From Lysobacter sp. (GTDB lineage: Bacteria; Pseudomonadota; Gammaproteobacteria; Xanthomonadales; Xanthomonadaceae), in NCBI GenBank assembly GCA_030151365.1, contig JASLDW010000003.1, positions 1 through 52,882 of the forward strand: DNA of 52,882 bases. The letters are read 5' to 3'. The notes below the pieces were generated by a model. It saw only the letters and a list, made by a program, of their open reading frames with translations, had not been told where the DNA came from and made no database searches. Position 1 is the stretch's first letter, and every line of letters begins with the position of its first letter. Below are positions 8,235-18,276 of this stretch, in pieces. Both the position numbers and the translations under genes were made by a program.

Positions 8235-9008
8235 TCAGATCGAAAGTTCGACCCAGACCGGCGTGTGGTCGCTGGGTCGTTCCCAGGTGCGCGGCTCGAC
8301 ATCGATGCCGGCCGCGCTCACCTTGTCCTTCAAGGCGTCCGACACCAGCAACAGGTCGATGCGCAAGCCCCAGCCGCGCTGGTAGGCCGCGAGCCGGTAG
8401 TCCCACCAGCTGAACTGTTTTTCGGTCTCGGGATGGAGCAGGCGCAGGCTGTCGTGCAGCCCGAGTGACGTCAGCGTTCCCAGCGCCTCGCGCTCCGGCG
8501 TCGAGCACAGGATTTTTTCCTTCCAGCGCTTGGGGTCGTGGACGTCGAGGTCGGATGGAGCGATGTTGAAATCGCCCATCACCACCAACTGCGGATGGCG
8601 GGCCAATTCTTGACCCAGCCATTCGCGCACCGCGGTGAGCCAGCGCATCTTGTATTCGAATTTCTCGCTGCCGACCGCTTCGCCGTTGACGACGTAGAGA
8701 TCGACGATGCGCACGCCGTTGACGGTCGCGGCGATCGCGCGCTGCTGCGGATCGTCGAGGCCGGGGATCCCGCGTTGCACCTCGGTGATTTCATGGCCAC
8801 ACGCGAGCAGGGCGACGCCGTTGTAGGTCTTCTGGCCGGAGAAGACATTGTCGTAACCGTCCGCGACCAGCGCCTCGTGGGGAAAGCGTGCATCTTCCAG
8901 CTTGGTTTCCTGCAGGCCGACCACGTCGGGCTTGAAGTCCTGCAGCCAGCGCTGCAGATGCGGCAGGCGCACGTTGAGGGAATTGACGTTCCAGCTGGCG
9001 ATTTTCAT
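8235..9008 (-). CDS. xth: Exodeoxyribonuclease III (AP endonuclease)
   Basis: A 257-residue member of the EEP nuclease family. MKIASWNVNSLNVRLPHL opens with the metal-binding Asn region. LQETKLED carries the catalytic Glu, VVNGEAVGSEKFEYK follows, VMGDFNIAPSDLDVHDP has the Asp/Asn pair, and SDHTPVWVEL ends with the catalytic His. It cuts 5' to abasic sites and removes 3' blocking groups in base excision repair. It is divergent from the Nei-like glycosylase gene 81 nt away, so two steps of the same repair pathway share one upstream region. Confidence 0.95.
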   Translation of the reverse strand: MKIASWNVNSLNVRLPHLQRWLQDFKPDVVGLQETKLEDARFPHEALVADGYDNVFSGQKTYNGVALLACGHEITEVQRGIPGLDDPQQRAIAATVNGVRIVDLYVVNGEAVGSEKFEYKMRWLTAVREWLGQELARHPQLVVMGDFNIAPSDLDVHDPKRWKEKILCSTPEREALGTLTSLGLHDSLRLLHPETEKQFSWWDYRLAAYQRGWGLRIDLLLVSDALKDKVSAAGIDVEPRTWERPSDHTPVWVELSI

Positions 9009-9089
9009 GCGGGTCTCGGGCCTGTGCGCCGGTTGCGGGCCATGTTACGTCATGCACACCTGCCTCACGGACGCTGGCGACAATGGGAC

Positions 9090-9827
9090 ATGCCTGAAGG
9101 TCCCTCCATCGTGCTGTTGCGGGAGGCCGCGCGGCAATTCGCCGGACGTCGCGTGCTGGACGTGGAGGGGAACAGCAAGCAGCCGATCGCACGCTTGCGC
9201 AATCGCGTCGTGAAACGGTCGCTCAGCTGGGGCAAGCATTTCCTGCTCGATTTCGGCCCGTTGTGGCTGCGCATCCATTTCGGATTGTTCGGCAGCTGGA
9301 AAATCGACGAGGAGGATGCGCGCGTGCCGCGGCTGCGCCTGCGCTTCAGTCGCGGCGAATCGTTGGCGTTCTATGCCTGCTCGGTGCAGATCTTCGAAGG
9401 CGACGTGGAGGCGCATTACGACTGGAGCGCCGACGTGATGAACCCGCACTGGGACGCCAGGGCGGCGCGCGCGAAACTGCGGCGCCAGCCCGAGGCGCTG
9501 GTCGCGGATGCCTTGCTCGACCAGGCGATCTTTTCCGGCGTCGGCAACATCATCAAGAACGAAGTCCTGCATCGCATCCGCGTGCATCCGGAGAGCCGCG
9601 TCGGTGCGCTGCCGCCGCGCAAGCTCGCGGAAATGGTCGAGCAGGCGCGCGTCTACAGTTTCGAGTTCCTGGAATGGAAGCGCGATTTCGTGCTGCGCCA
9701 GCACTGGCAAGTCCATGCCAAGACGATCTGCCCGCGCGACGGCGCGCGCCTGTCCTACCGCAAGCACCTGGGCAAGCGCCAGCGCCGCGCGTTCTGGTGC
9801 GACACCTGCCAGCGGCTGTATCGCTGA
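9090..9827 (+). CDS. Fpg/Nei-type DNA glycosylase (endonuclease VIII-like)
   Basis: A 245-residue bifunctional glycosylase/AP lyase. After Met removal the N-terminus is Pro-Glu-Gly-Pro (catalytic Pro and Glu). Lys49 in SLSWGKHFLL matches the conserved lysine. The helix-two-turn-helix is LLDQAIFSGVGNIIKNEVLH at about 145-165. The C-terminal zinc finger is unusual: Cys214 is followed by Asp217 where a second Cys is expected, while Cys237 and Cys240 are intact (FWCDTCQRLYR). I chose the ATG at 9090 because MPEGP must be the N-terminus. A GACAAT hexamer 5 nt before it could be a -10 for a leaderless mRNA. It excises oxidised bases. Whether it is a Nei or an Fpg subtype is uncertain. Confidence 0.88.
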   Translation: MPEGPSIVLLREAARQFAGRRVLDVEGNSKQPIARLRNRVVKRSLSWGKHFLLDFGPLWLRIHFGLFGSWKIDEEDARVPRLRLRFSRGESLAFYACSVQIFEGDVEAHYDWSADVMNPHWDARAARAKLRRQPEALVADALLDQAIFSGVGNIIKNEVLHRIRVHPESRVGALPPRKLAEMVEQARVYSFEFLEWKRDFVLRQHWQVHAKTICPRDGARLSYRKHLGKRQRRAFWCDTCQRLYR

Positions 9828-9861
9828 CGCGATTCCTTGCCCCAACTGGCATCATGTCGGC

Positions 9862-10881
9862 ATGGACAGCATCGACCTGCGCAGCGACACCGTCACCCGG
9901 CCCACGCCCGCCATGCGCGAGGCGATGGCCCGCGCGGAGGTCGGCGATGATGTCTATGGCGAAGACCCGACGGTCAATGCGCTGCAGGAACGACTGGCCG
10001 CCGATCTCGGCTTCGAGGCGGGATTGTGGTGCCCGACCGGCACGCAGGCCAACCTGGTCGGGATGCTGGCGCATTGCCAGCGCGGCGACGAATACATCGT
10101 CGGCATGGACGCCCACACCTACAAGTACGAAGGCGGAGGCGCCGCGGTGCTCGGGTCGGTGCAGCCGCAGCCGATTCCGCAGGCCGCGGACGGCAGCCTG
10201 CCTTTAGGGGATGTCGAGCGCGCGATCAAGCCGGTCGATCCGCATTTCGCGCGGACGAAGCTGGTCTGCCTCGAGAACACCTGGATGGGACGGACCCTGC
10301 CGCTCGACTATCCGGCGGAGATGCGTGGCCTGTGCGATCGCCATGGCCTGAAGCTGCATCTCGATGGCGCGCGGTTGTTCAATGCCGCGGTCGCGGATGG
10401 CGTCGCGCCGAAGCGACTGGTCGCTGCGTTCGACAGCGTGTCGGTCTGTTTGTCGAAGGGCCTGGGCGCGCCGGCGGGATCGGTATTGCTGGGGTCGCGC
10501 GAACTGATCGACGGCGCGCGACGCTGGCGCAAGATGGTCGGTGGCGGCTTGCGCCAAGCGGGAATTCTCGCGGCGGCCGGATTGCACGCGCTCGATCATC
10601 ATGTCGCGCAATTGGCCGACGATCACGCCCGCGCCAAACGCCTCGCCGATGGCCTGCGCGGCCTGCCCGGACTCGCGATGAACGCGCAGCACACCAACAT
10701 GGTTTTCATCGACGTGCCGGTTTCGCGCCTCGATGCCCTGAAACAGGCGCTCGCCGCCGCCGGCATCCGCATGTCGATCGGCTACACGCCCAGCATCCGC
10801 ATGGTGCTCCATCGCGACATCGATGACGCCGCGGTTGATCGCACCATTGAAACACTACGCAACTTCGGAGCCGCCGCATGA
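9862..10881 (+). CDS. ltaE: Low-specificity L-threonine aldolase
   Basis: A 339-residue fold-type I PLP enzyme that cleaves L-threonine or allo-threonine to glycine and acetaldehyde. Family features are MDSIDLRSDTVTRPTPAMREAM at the N-terminus, GDDVYGEDPTVNALQ, HLDGAR (Asp168 binds the pyridine nitrogen), and Lys199 in VCLSKGLGAPAGS for the Schiff base. The gene overlaps the gamma-carbonic anhydrase gene by 4 nt (ATGA), so the two are co-translated. The start is the ATG at 9862. The upstream CATCAT with 6-nt spacing fits a weak leaderless promoter. Confidence 0.94.
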   Translation: MDSIDLRSDTVTRPTPAMREAMARAEVGDDVYGEDPTVNALQERLAADLGFEAGLWCPTGTQANLVGMLAHCQRGDEYIVGMDAHTYKYEGGGAAVLGSVQPQPIPQAADGSLPLGDVERAIKPVDPHFARTKLVCLENTWMGRTLPLDYPAEMRGLCDRHGLKLHLDGARLFNAAVADGVAPKRLVAAFDSVSVCLSKGLGAPAGSVLLGSRELIDGARRWRKMVGGGLRQAGILAAAGLHALDHHVAQLADDHARAKRLADGLRGLPGLAMNAQHTNMVFIDVPVSRLDALKQALAAAGIRMSIGYTPSIRMVLHRDIDDAAVDRTIETLRNFGAAA

Positions 10882-11429
10882 ACACCGTTCGCCCCTATCT
10901 CGACCAGATGCCCAGGCTCGGCGAGCGCGTCTTCATCGACGAATCGGCGCGGGTGATCGGCGACGTGGTGCTCGGCGACGATGTCTCGGTATGGCCATTG
11001 GCGGTGGTGCGCGGCGACGTCAATTACATCCGCATCGGCGATCGCACCAATGTCCAGGATGGCACGGTGATCCATGTCAGCCATGACGGTCCGCACGCCA
11101 AGCTCGGCGGATTCGCCACCGTGATCGGCAGCGACGTCACCATCGGCCACAAGGCGATCATCCACGCCTGCAAGGTCGAGGACGCTTGCCTGGTCGGCAT
11201 GGGCTCGTGCGTGCTCGATGGCGCGGTGATCCAGAAGCACGGCTTCCTCGGCGCGGGTGCGTTGCTGGCGCCGGGCAAGGTGATGGGGCCGGGCGAAATG
11301 TGGCTGGGCAGCCCGGCGAAGTTCGTGCGCAAGCTGTCGGACGCGGAGATCGAGGCTTTGTTCTACTCGGCCAGCCACTACGTCAAGTTGAAGGATGAAT
11401 ACCTGACCGGCCGGCCGCGCGCAGGCTGA
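10878..11429 (+). CDS. Gamma-carbonic anhydrase family protein (YrdA/PaaY-like)
   Basis: A 183-residue left-handed beta-helix protein built from hexapeptide repeats. The three expected zinc ligands are present: His66 (GTVIHVSHDG), His91 and His96 (IGHKAIIHACKV). These proteins form trimers. Some show carbonic anhydrase activity and some are thioesterase or structural relatives, so the activity here is not proven. The C-terminal helix (LSDAEIEALFYSASHYVKLKDEYL) closes the fold. It overlaps ltaE by 4 nt. Confidence 0.92.
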   Translation: MNTVRPYLDQMPRLGERVFIDESARVIGDVVLGDDVSVWPLAVVRGDVNYIRIGDRTNVQDGTVIHVSHDGPHAKLGGFATVIGSDVTIGHKAIIHACKVEDACLVGMGSCVLDGAVIQKHGFLGAGALLAPGKVMGPGEMWLGSPAKFVRKLSDAEIEALFYSASHYVKLKDEYLTGRPRAG

Positions 11430-11490
11430 TCGCCACAGTCATGCAGATGGCCTGACATTGCGGCACACTGGCTCGGGGATGGGACAGTCG

Positions 11491-12168
11491 ATGCTCGATA
11501 CCGTACGGGAAATCCACACGCCCGAAGGGGTGGCGCTGCGCCTGCCGGCGGCGGGGCCGGTGCCGCGCGCGCTGGCGTGGCTGCTCGATGCCGCGATTCG
11601 CCTCGGCTGCGTGATGCTGGCCGGCATCGTGCTCGGCGTGCTGGGTGCGACCGGAATGGGCGTGTGGCTGGTGCTGCTGTTCGTGGTCACCTGGGGTTAC
11701 CCGATCCTGTTCGAGGTGTTGTGGCACGGGCAGACGCCGGGCAAGCGCGTGATGGGATTGAAAGTGGTCGCGGCCGATGGCGCGCCGGTGGCGTGGATGG
11801 CATCGATCACCCGCAACCTGCTGCGCGTCGCCGACGGCCTGCCGTTGTTCTATGCCTTCGGATTGCTGTCGTGCCTGATTGATCCCTGGAACCGGCGACT
11901 GGGCGATCTCGCCGCGTCGACGCTGGTGATCCACGTCGCGCCGACCCATGCCATCGCCGATCTCACCGTGCAGGGCGTCGCCACCCCGCTGTGGCCGATG
12001 CAGCCGGGTGAACAGGAAGCGGTGATCGCCTTCGCCGAACGCCTGCCGAAACTGAGCGCCGAGCGCCAGCAGGAACTCGCCGACATCGCCCAGCCGCTGA
12101 CCGGCGAACGCGGGCCGATGGGCGTGGTGCGCCTGGCCGGCATCGCCAACTGGTTGCTGGGGCGCTGA
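11491..12168 (+). CDS. RDD family membrane protein (first gene of the MoxR operon)
   Basis: A protein of about 225 residues. It has the RDD pattern: ARALAWLLDAAIRLG (arginine and aspartate in the first membrane helix), a second helix (VMLAGIVLGVLGATGMGVWLVLLFVV), GQTPGKRVMGLKVV, and a third helix near LLRVADGLPLFYAFGLLSCLI followed by NRRLGDLAASTLV. The C-terminal third is soluble. I favour the ATG at 11491, with GGGA just upstream; in-frame ATGs at 11458 and 11479 are possible. It starts a run of six genes with overlapping ends. RDD proteins are often transporters or unknown; in this context it is probably an envelope partner of the MoxR system (inference). Confidence 0.88.
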   Translation: MLDTVREIHTPEGVALRLPAAGPVPRALAWLLDAAIRLGCVMLAGIVLGVLGATGMGVWLVLLFVVTWGYPILFEVLWHGQTPGKRVMGLKVVAADGAPVAWMASITRNLLRVADGLPLFYAFGLLSCLIDPWNRRLGDLAASTLVIHVAPTHAIADLTVQGVATPLWPMQPGEQEAVIAFAERLPKLSAERQQELADIAQPLTGERGPMGVVRLAGIANWLLGR

Positions 12169-13196
12169 TGGGTGCAGTGACCGGTGGCGGCACGTTGCGC
12201 CAGGAACGATTCGTCGCCCGCTACCAGGACGAATGGCGCGAGTTCGAGGACTGGCTGCGCCAACGCGGCGAACTGCCGCAGGCGCGCTGGTCGGGGCGGC
12301 CGTGGACGGGCCTGCGCGACGAGGACGTGCCGTTGCACTATCGCCGCATCTGCCAGCACTTGGCGCTGGCGCGCCGCCGCGGCTACAGCCCGTCGGTGAC
12401 CAATCGCCTGCAGGACCTGATGCAGCGCGGCCATAACGTGCTCTATCGCGCGCCGGCCGCGCGCTTCCGCCCCGTCGCCGATTTCGTGCTCAACCAGTTC
12501 CCGCGGCTGGTGCGCGCGCATCGCGGCTACATGCTGGCGTCGCTGCTGCTGTTCGTGGTGCCGCTGGTGATTTGCTACGTGCTGTCGGTGGAGCGTCCGG
12601 ACATGGTCTATACGCTGATGGATCCGGCCCAGGTCGCGCAGATGGAGCGGATGTACAACCCGGCCGACCACGGCCATTACGAAATGCGCGAAGCCAGCAC
12701 CAACGTCGGGATGTTCGGCTATTACATCTGGAACAACGTCAGCATCGGGTTCCGCGCCTTCGCCACCGGCATCCTGTTCGCGGTCGGCACCGTGGTCACG
12801 CTGATCCTCAACGGCGTGGTCGGCGGAACGGTCGCGGGGCACCTGCAGCAGATCGGTTCGGGCTCGACGTTCTGGCCGTTCGTGGTCGGCCATTCGGCGC
12901 CGGAACTGACCGCGATCGTGATTTCCGGTGGCGCCGGCCTGCGCATCGGCATGGCGCTGGTGGCGCCGGGACGCAGGCGGCGCGTCGATGCCCTGATCGC
13001 CGCCGGCCTCGATGGCGCGCGCCTGAGCATGGGCTTCTTCGCGATGCTCATCCTCGCGGCGCTGATCGAGGCGTTCTGGTCGTCGAACGGGGCGATCCCG
13101 CCGGCAGTGAAATTCGCGGTCGGGGCGATGCTGTGGTCGCTGGTGCTGGGATGGTTGTTGCTGGGCGGGCGAGGGGGCGCGACGCGTGCAGATTGA
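12168..13196 (+). CDS. SpoIIM-like (stage II sporulation protein M family) membrane protein
   Basis: A 342-residue protein. A cytoplasmic N-terminal helical region (ERFVARYQDEWREFEDWL) leads into several membrane helices: MLASLLLFVVPLVICYVLSV, GFRAFATGILFAVGTVVTLILNGVVGG, a segment near WPFVVGHSAPELTAIVISGGAGLRIGMAL, and LSMGFFAMLILAALIEAFW. The GHSAPEL motif and the five-helix layout match the SpoIIM/DUF95 family. This organism does not sporulate; in non-sporulating bacteria the family sits with RDD, MoxR and DUF58 genes, as here. The start overlaps the preceding stop by one base (TGATG). Confidence 0.88.
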   Translation: MGAVTGGGTLRQERFVARYQDEWREFEDWLRQRGELPQARWSGRPWTGLRDEDVPLHYRRICQHLALARRRGYSPSVTNRLQDLMQRGHNVLYRAPAARFRPVADFVLNQFPRLVRAHRGYMLASLLLFVVPLVICYVLSVERPDMVYTLMDPAQVAQMERMYNPADHGHYEMREASTNVGMFGYYIWNNVSIGFRAFATGILFAVGTVVTLILNGVVGGTVAGHLQQIGSGSTFWPFVVGHSAPELTAIVISGGAGLRIGMALVAPGRRRRVDALIAAGLDGARLSMGFFAMLILAALIEAFWSSNGAIPPAVKFAVGAMLWSLVLGWLLLGGRGGATRAD

Positions 13197-14778
13197 ACGC
13201 ATCGCCGTGGTGTTGCGCCCGCGTTCGGCGTGGGAAGCGATGGAACTCGGCACGGCGCTAACTCGGCGCAACGCCGGCGCGATCTGGAAGCCGTGGCTGG
13301 CGCTGACCCTGCCGGTGTTCGCGGTGGTGAACGCGCTGGGCTGGATCTTCGACCACGCGTGGTGGGCGTTGATGGCGATGTGGTGGCTGAAGCCGTTGTT
13401 CGATCGCGTGGTCCTGCACGTGCTGTCGCGCGCGGTGTTCGGCGACGTGCCCGACGTGCGCGCCACCTTGCGCGCGCAATGGAAGTGGGGCCTGCCGCGG
13501 CCGATGCTCGATTATCTCTTCTGGCGGCGCCTGAGCCCGGCGCGCTCGCTGTACCTGCCGGTCGATTTGCTGGAGGGCGGCGATGCCGCGCAGCGTCGCG
13601 AGCGCAGGCGCGTGATCGGTGCGCGCGCGAGCGGCCACGCGGCGGCATTGACGCTGGTCTGCGTGAACTTCGAAATGGCGTTGATGCTGGCGCCGATCCT
13701 GCTGGTGGGAATGTTCGTGCCGCCGGAATTCCTGCCGCAGACCTGGGCCGGCGCGATGCAGAACCTGCAGGCCGGATTCACGCCGGGCATGGCGTTGGCC
13801 TACAACGCCTTGGCGTGGCTGGCCACCACGCTGGTCGAACCGTTCTACGTCGGCGCGGGATTCGGGCTGTATCTCAATCGCCGCACCGAACTGGAAGCGT
13901 GGGACGTCGAAATCGCCTTGCGACGGATGCGCGCGCGCCTGCAGCGTTTGGCGGGTACTGCGGCGATCGTGATCGCATGCGTCGCATTCGCGCCGCGGTT
14001 GGCCCATGCGCAGGCCGGTCCACGGAACACCGTGCATGGCCAACCCGCGAATCCGCAAAACGCGGTGCACGGAACCGCCGGTGGCGGCCAGCAGAAAGTC
14101 GTGCCGGCACAACCGCTGGAGCCGGCGACGGGGCCGTTGCAGCCGCAGCAGCAGTCCTTGCGCGATGCCCTGGTGCATCTGAAGGACGACCCGGAGCTGC
14201 ACCCGCGCAAGCAGATCACGCGCTGGGAACCGATCCGCAAGCCGACGCCGCAGCAGGCGCGCGACTGGAATCTGCCGTCATGGTTGCGCGGGTTCGCGCG
14301 CGGCCTGGGTTCGATCGGGCAAGTGGTCGCGTGGACGATCGTGGCCGCGGTCGTCGGGCTGCTGCTGTGGTGGCTGGTGCGCGCATGGCCGCAATGGCGC
14401 AGTGGCGGGGCTTCGCGTCGCCGTGCCAGCGACATCGCCATCGAGGATGTCGAAGTGCCCCAAGCCTTGCCCGACGACATCGCGACCGCGGTGCGCAAGT
14501 TGTGGGCGGCAGGCGCACGCCGGCCGGCGATGGCCTTGCTGTATCGCGCCGGCGTTGAATCGATGGTCGCGCGCACGCAGGTGCTGTTGGTGCCTGGCGC
14601 GACCGAAGCCGAATGCCTGCGCGCCTCGCAGCAATTGCCGGGTGAAGAGGACCGTTCGCGCTTCCGCGCGCTGGTGCGGGCCTGGCAGTACGCCGCGTAC
14701 GCACACCGCCTGCCGGAAGACGCCGAATTCGACGGCCTGGTGACGGGCCTGGCCAGCAGTTTCGGGTGGTCGCGGTGA
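13186..14778 (+). CDS. DUF4129-containing membrane protein
   Basis: A 530-residue protein. An N-terminal membrane domain of about 290 residues (several helices, among them LTLVCVNFEMALMLAPILLVGMFV) is followed by a periplasmic or linker region rich in Gln, Pro and Ala around 295-340. A final membrane helix (VVAWTIVAAVVGLLLWWLVRAW) leads to the DUF4129 domain (about 425-525) with KLWAAGARRPAMALLYRAGVE, ECLRASQQ and RAWQYAAYAHRLPEDAEF. Such proteins carry transglutaminase-related DUF4129 tails in MoxR operons. The start is GTG (13186-13188), overlapping the SpoIIM-like gene by 11 nt; the downstream junction is a GTGA overlap. Confidence 0.85.
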   Translation: MQIERIAVVLRPRSAWEAMELGTALTRRNAGAIWKPWLALTLPVFAVVNALGWIFDHAWWALMAMWWLKPLFDRVVLHVLSRAVFGDVPDVRATLRAQWKWGLPRPMLDYLFWRRLSPARSLYLPVDLLEGGDAAQRRERRRVIGARASGHAAALTLVCVNFEMALMLAPILLVGMFVPPEFLPQTWAGAMQNLQAGFTPGMALAYNALAWLATTLVEPFYVGAGFGLYLNRRTELEAWDVEIALRRMRARLQRLAGTAAIVIACVAFAPRLAHAQAGPRNTVHGQPANPQNAVHGTAGGGQQKVVPAQPLEPATGPLQPQQQSLRDALVHLKDDPELHPRKQITRWEPIRKPTPQQARDWNLPSWLRGFARGLGSIGQVVAWTIVAAVVGLLLWWLVRAWPQWRSGGASRRRASDIAIEDVEVPQALPDDIATAVRKLWAAGARRPAMALLYRAGVESMVARTQVLLVPGATEAECLRASQQLPGEEDRSRFRALVRAWQYAAYAHRLPEDAEFDGLVTGLASSFGWSR

Positions 14779-15913
14779 GCGCGCGCAACCGCGGCATCGC
14801 GATGATCGTGGCCGGCGCGTTGCTGGTCGCGGCACTGGTGGCGTGGTGGTTCCACGGCATGCATCGCGTCACCGAATGGGTCGATCTTCCGGTGCGCGGC
14901 GAGGCGACGTGGAATCGCCTCTATCCGTTGCAGAAGGCCCTGCGCGCGAGCGGGCGCAGCGCGCAATCGCGCCGCCGCCTGCAGCTCGAACTGACGCCGC
15001 TGGGCGAACGCGACACCGTGGTGATGCTGCAGGACACGCTCGGCCTGCAAGCGGATGAAACCTACGACCTGCTCGACTGGGTCGAAGGCGGCGGTCATCT
15101 GGTGGTTGCATTGCCGCAGGGCGATGCCGATCTCGATCGCGATGGCGGCGAGCCGACGCTGACCGAGATCCTCGGCGTGCAACGGCGCAAGCGCGGCGAT
15201 GACGGCAACGATTGCCTGCGCTTCAGTGCGCCCGGCGTGGCGAAATCGGAAGAACTGTTCTGCTACGACCCGCGTTTCGACCTGTCGCAGGGCGCCCCTG
15301 TGTTCGGCTTGCGCGATCCCGCCGGCGGCTGGGTGATGGCGCGCGTCGCCCACGGCAAGGGCTCGGTGGACGTGTTGTCGTCCATGCAACTGGTCCAGCG
15401 CAACGCGGTCGAATCGCCGGTGCGCGCGTGGCTCATCGCCCAACTGCTCGCGCCCAACGATGGCCATGGTGCATTCCATCTCGTCTACGAACCCGGCCTG
15501 CCATCGTTGTGGATGGTGCTGCTGCGCAAGGGCTGGATGGCGTGGGCGCCGGCGTTGCTGGGGCTGATCGCGTGGCTGTGGTTGCGCGCGCAGCGTGTCG
15601 GCCCGCTGCTGCCCGGGCACGTGCGCCAGCGCCGTTCGCTGATCGAGCACGTCACCGCCTCCGGCGAATTGCTGTGGCGTTTCCGCCGCGGCGACCTGCT
15701 GTACCAGGCGGTGCGCGCGCGTTTCATCGCCAAACTGCGCCGTCGTGATCCCATCGCCGCCACCCAGCCCGATGCGTTGCAGGCCGAGATGATCGCCGCG
15801 GCCACCGGCGTCTCCGCCGGCGCCATCCAACGTGCACTGCAAGCTCCACCCGCCGGTGACGCCCACGCCCTGCGTGAACGCATCGCCCTCCTGATCGATC
15901 TCGGAAAACAGCT

Positions 15914-15917
<4 letters not shown>
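14775..15917 (+). CDS. DUF4350 domain-containing membrane protein
   Basis: A 380-residue protein: an N-terminal signal-anchor (GIAMIVAGALLVAALVAWWFHG), then a GATase1-like DUF4350 domain with VVMLQDTLGLQADETYDLLDWVEGGGHLVVALP, and a second membrane helix (WMAWAPALLGLIAWLWLRAQRVGP) near 255-280. The cytoplasmic tail has RRSLIEHVTASGELLWRFRRGDLLYQAVR. DUF4350 is seen almost only in MoxR/DUF58 operons, and its ligand is unknown. The GTG start at 14775 overlaps the preceding stop (GTGA). The stop overlaps the MoxR start (ATGA). Confidence 0.87.
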
Positions 15918-16899
<982 letters not shown>

Positions 16900-16903
<4 letters not shown>

Positions 16904-18264
16904 GTGCAGTCGTCGCCAGCGACGAAACGATCGCGACGGACGATCCGCGGCCCGCGCGCGATTGGCCGCGGCCGTCGCCGTGGCTGGTGGCGCTTGTCGC
17001 GGCATGGGCGCTGTTCGGCCTCGCGGCCAGCCTGTGGCTGGTGCCGCACGCGTGGTGGTGGATCGCCGGGGCGGGAATCGCGGCATTGGCATCGTTCGAC
17101 CTGTTGCTGCTGCGCCTGTTGCCGACACCGGCGGTGCGCCGGCAATTGCCCGAAGTATTGCCGCTGGGCGTGGAGCGCGATGTTTCGCTGGAATTGCGCG
17201 CATCGCGCCGCGTGCACGTCGCCGTGCACGATCTCCATCCCGGCGCGTGGTTCGCCGAAGGATTGCCACGGCGCGTGACCCTGCCGCGCGATCGCATCGT
17301 CCGCTTCGACTACCGATTGCGGCCGTCGGAACGCGGCAATGCCGGCTTCGGGCGCGTGCAACTGGTATTGCGCTCGCCATTGCGGTTGTGGCGACAGGCG
17401 CGACTGGCGGGTGAAACCCGCAGCGTCCGCGTCTTTCCCAATTTCGCGCCGCTGACCCATCTCGCATTGCTGGGCGCCGAGCAGGCGTCGCGGATGGTCG
17501 GCGTGCATATCAAGCGTCGCCGCGGCGAGGGCACCGATTTCCACCAGATGCGCGAATATCGCGAGGGCGACAGCCTGCGCCAGATCGACTGGAAGGCGAG
17601 TTCGCGCGTCGGCAAGCTGATTTCGCGCGAGTACCAGGACGAGAAGAACCAGCAGGTCATCCTCTGCGTCGATACCGGGCGCCGCATGCTCGCGCGCGAC
17701 GGCGAGCTGTCGCATTTCGACCGCACGCTCGATGCCGCGCTGGTGGTGTCGTACCTGGCGCTGCGCCAAGGCGATGCCGTCGGCCTGTTCGCCAGTGGCG
17801 GCGAACGCCGCTGGGTGGCGCCGCAGCGCGGCATGGGCGCGATCGACACCTTGCTCGCGCAGACCTACGACCTGCAACCGCAGCCGGTCGCCACCGATTT
17901 CCTCGCCGCCGCGACCGAGTTATCGCGCCGGCAGCGTCGCCGCGGCCTGCTGATCTGGGTCACCAATCTGCGCGACGAGGACAGCGACGACATGCTCGCC
18001 GCGATCCGCATGCTGCAATCGCGCCACCTGGTGATCGTCGCCAGCCTGCGCGAACAATCGCTGGACATCGCCGCGAATGGCGAGGTGCATGAGCTGGAAG
18101 ACGCACTGCGCGCCGGCGCCGCCGCCCGCTATCTGCAACAACGCGCCGCCGTCCACGATGCCCTGCGCCGCCAGCGCGTCACCGTGCTCGACGTGACCTG
18201 CGAGGAACTGCCGGGTGCGCTGGTCGAGCGCTACCTGCGGATCAAGCGCGAAGGCTTGTTGTAG
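16900..18264 (+). CDS. DUF58 domain-containing membrane protein (MoxR partner)
   Basis: A 454-residue protein. Two membrane helices are near the N-terminus (WLVALVAAWALFGLAASLWLV and WWWIAGAGIAALASFDLLLL). A beta-rich region follows, then the DUF58 core GEGTDFHQMREYREGDSLRQIDWKASSR at about 205-232. Next comes a von Willebrand A-like domain with VILCVDTGRRM in place of a DxSxS MIDAS and LIWVTNLRDE. DUF58 proteins are the usual partners of MoxR ATPases. The ATG at 16900 overlaps the moxR stop. A longer upstream reading in this frame is a moxR shadow. It ends 12 nt before the convergent aroE. Confidence 0.92.
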
Positions 18265-18276
18265 GGCTGCAGTGGT

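Noticed and set aside
11491..13196. Evidence for sporulation from the SpoIIM-like gene
   Set aside because: No other sporulation gene is present, and the family is common in MoxR operons of non-sporulating bacteria.
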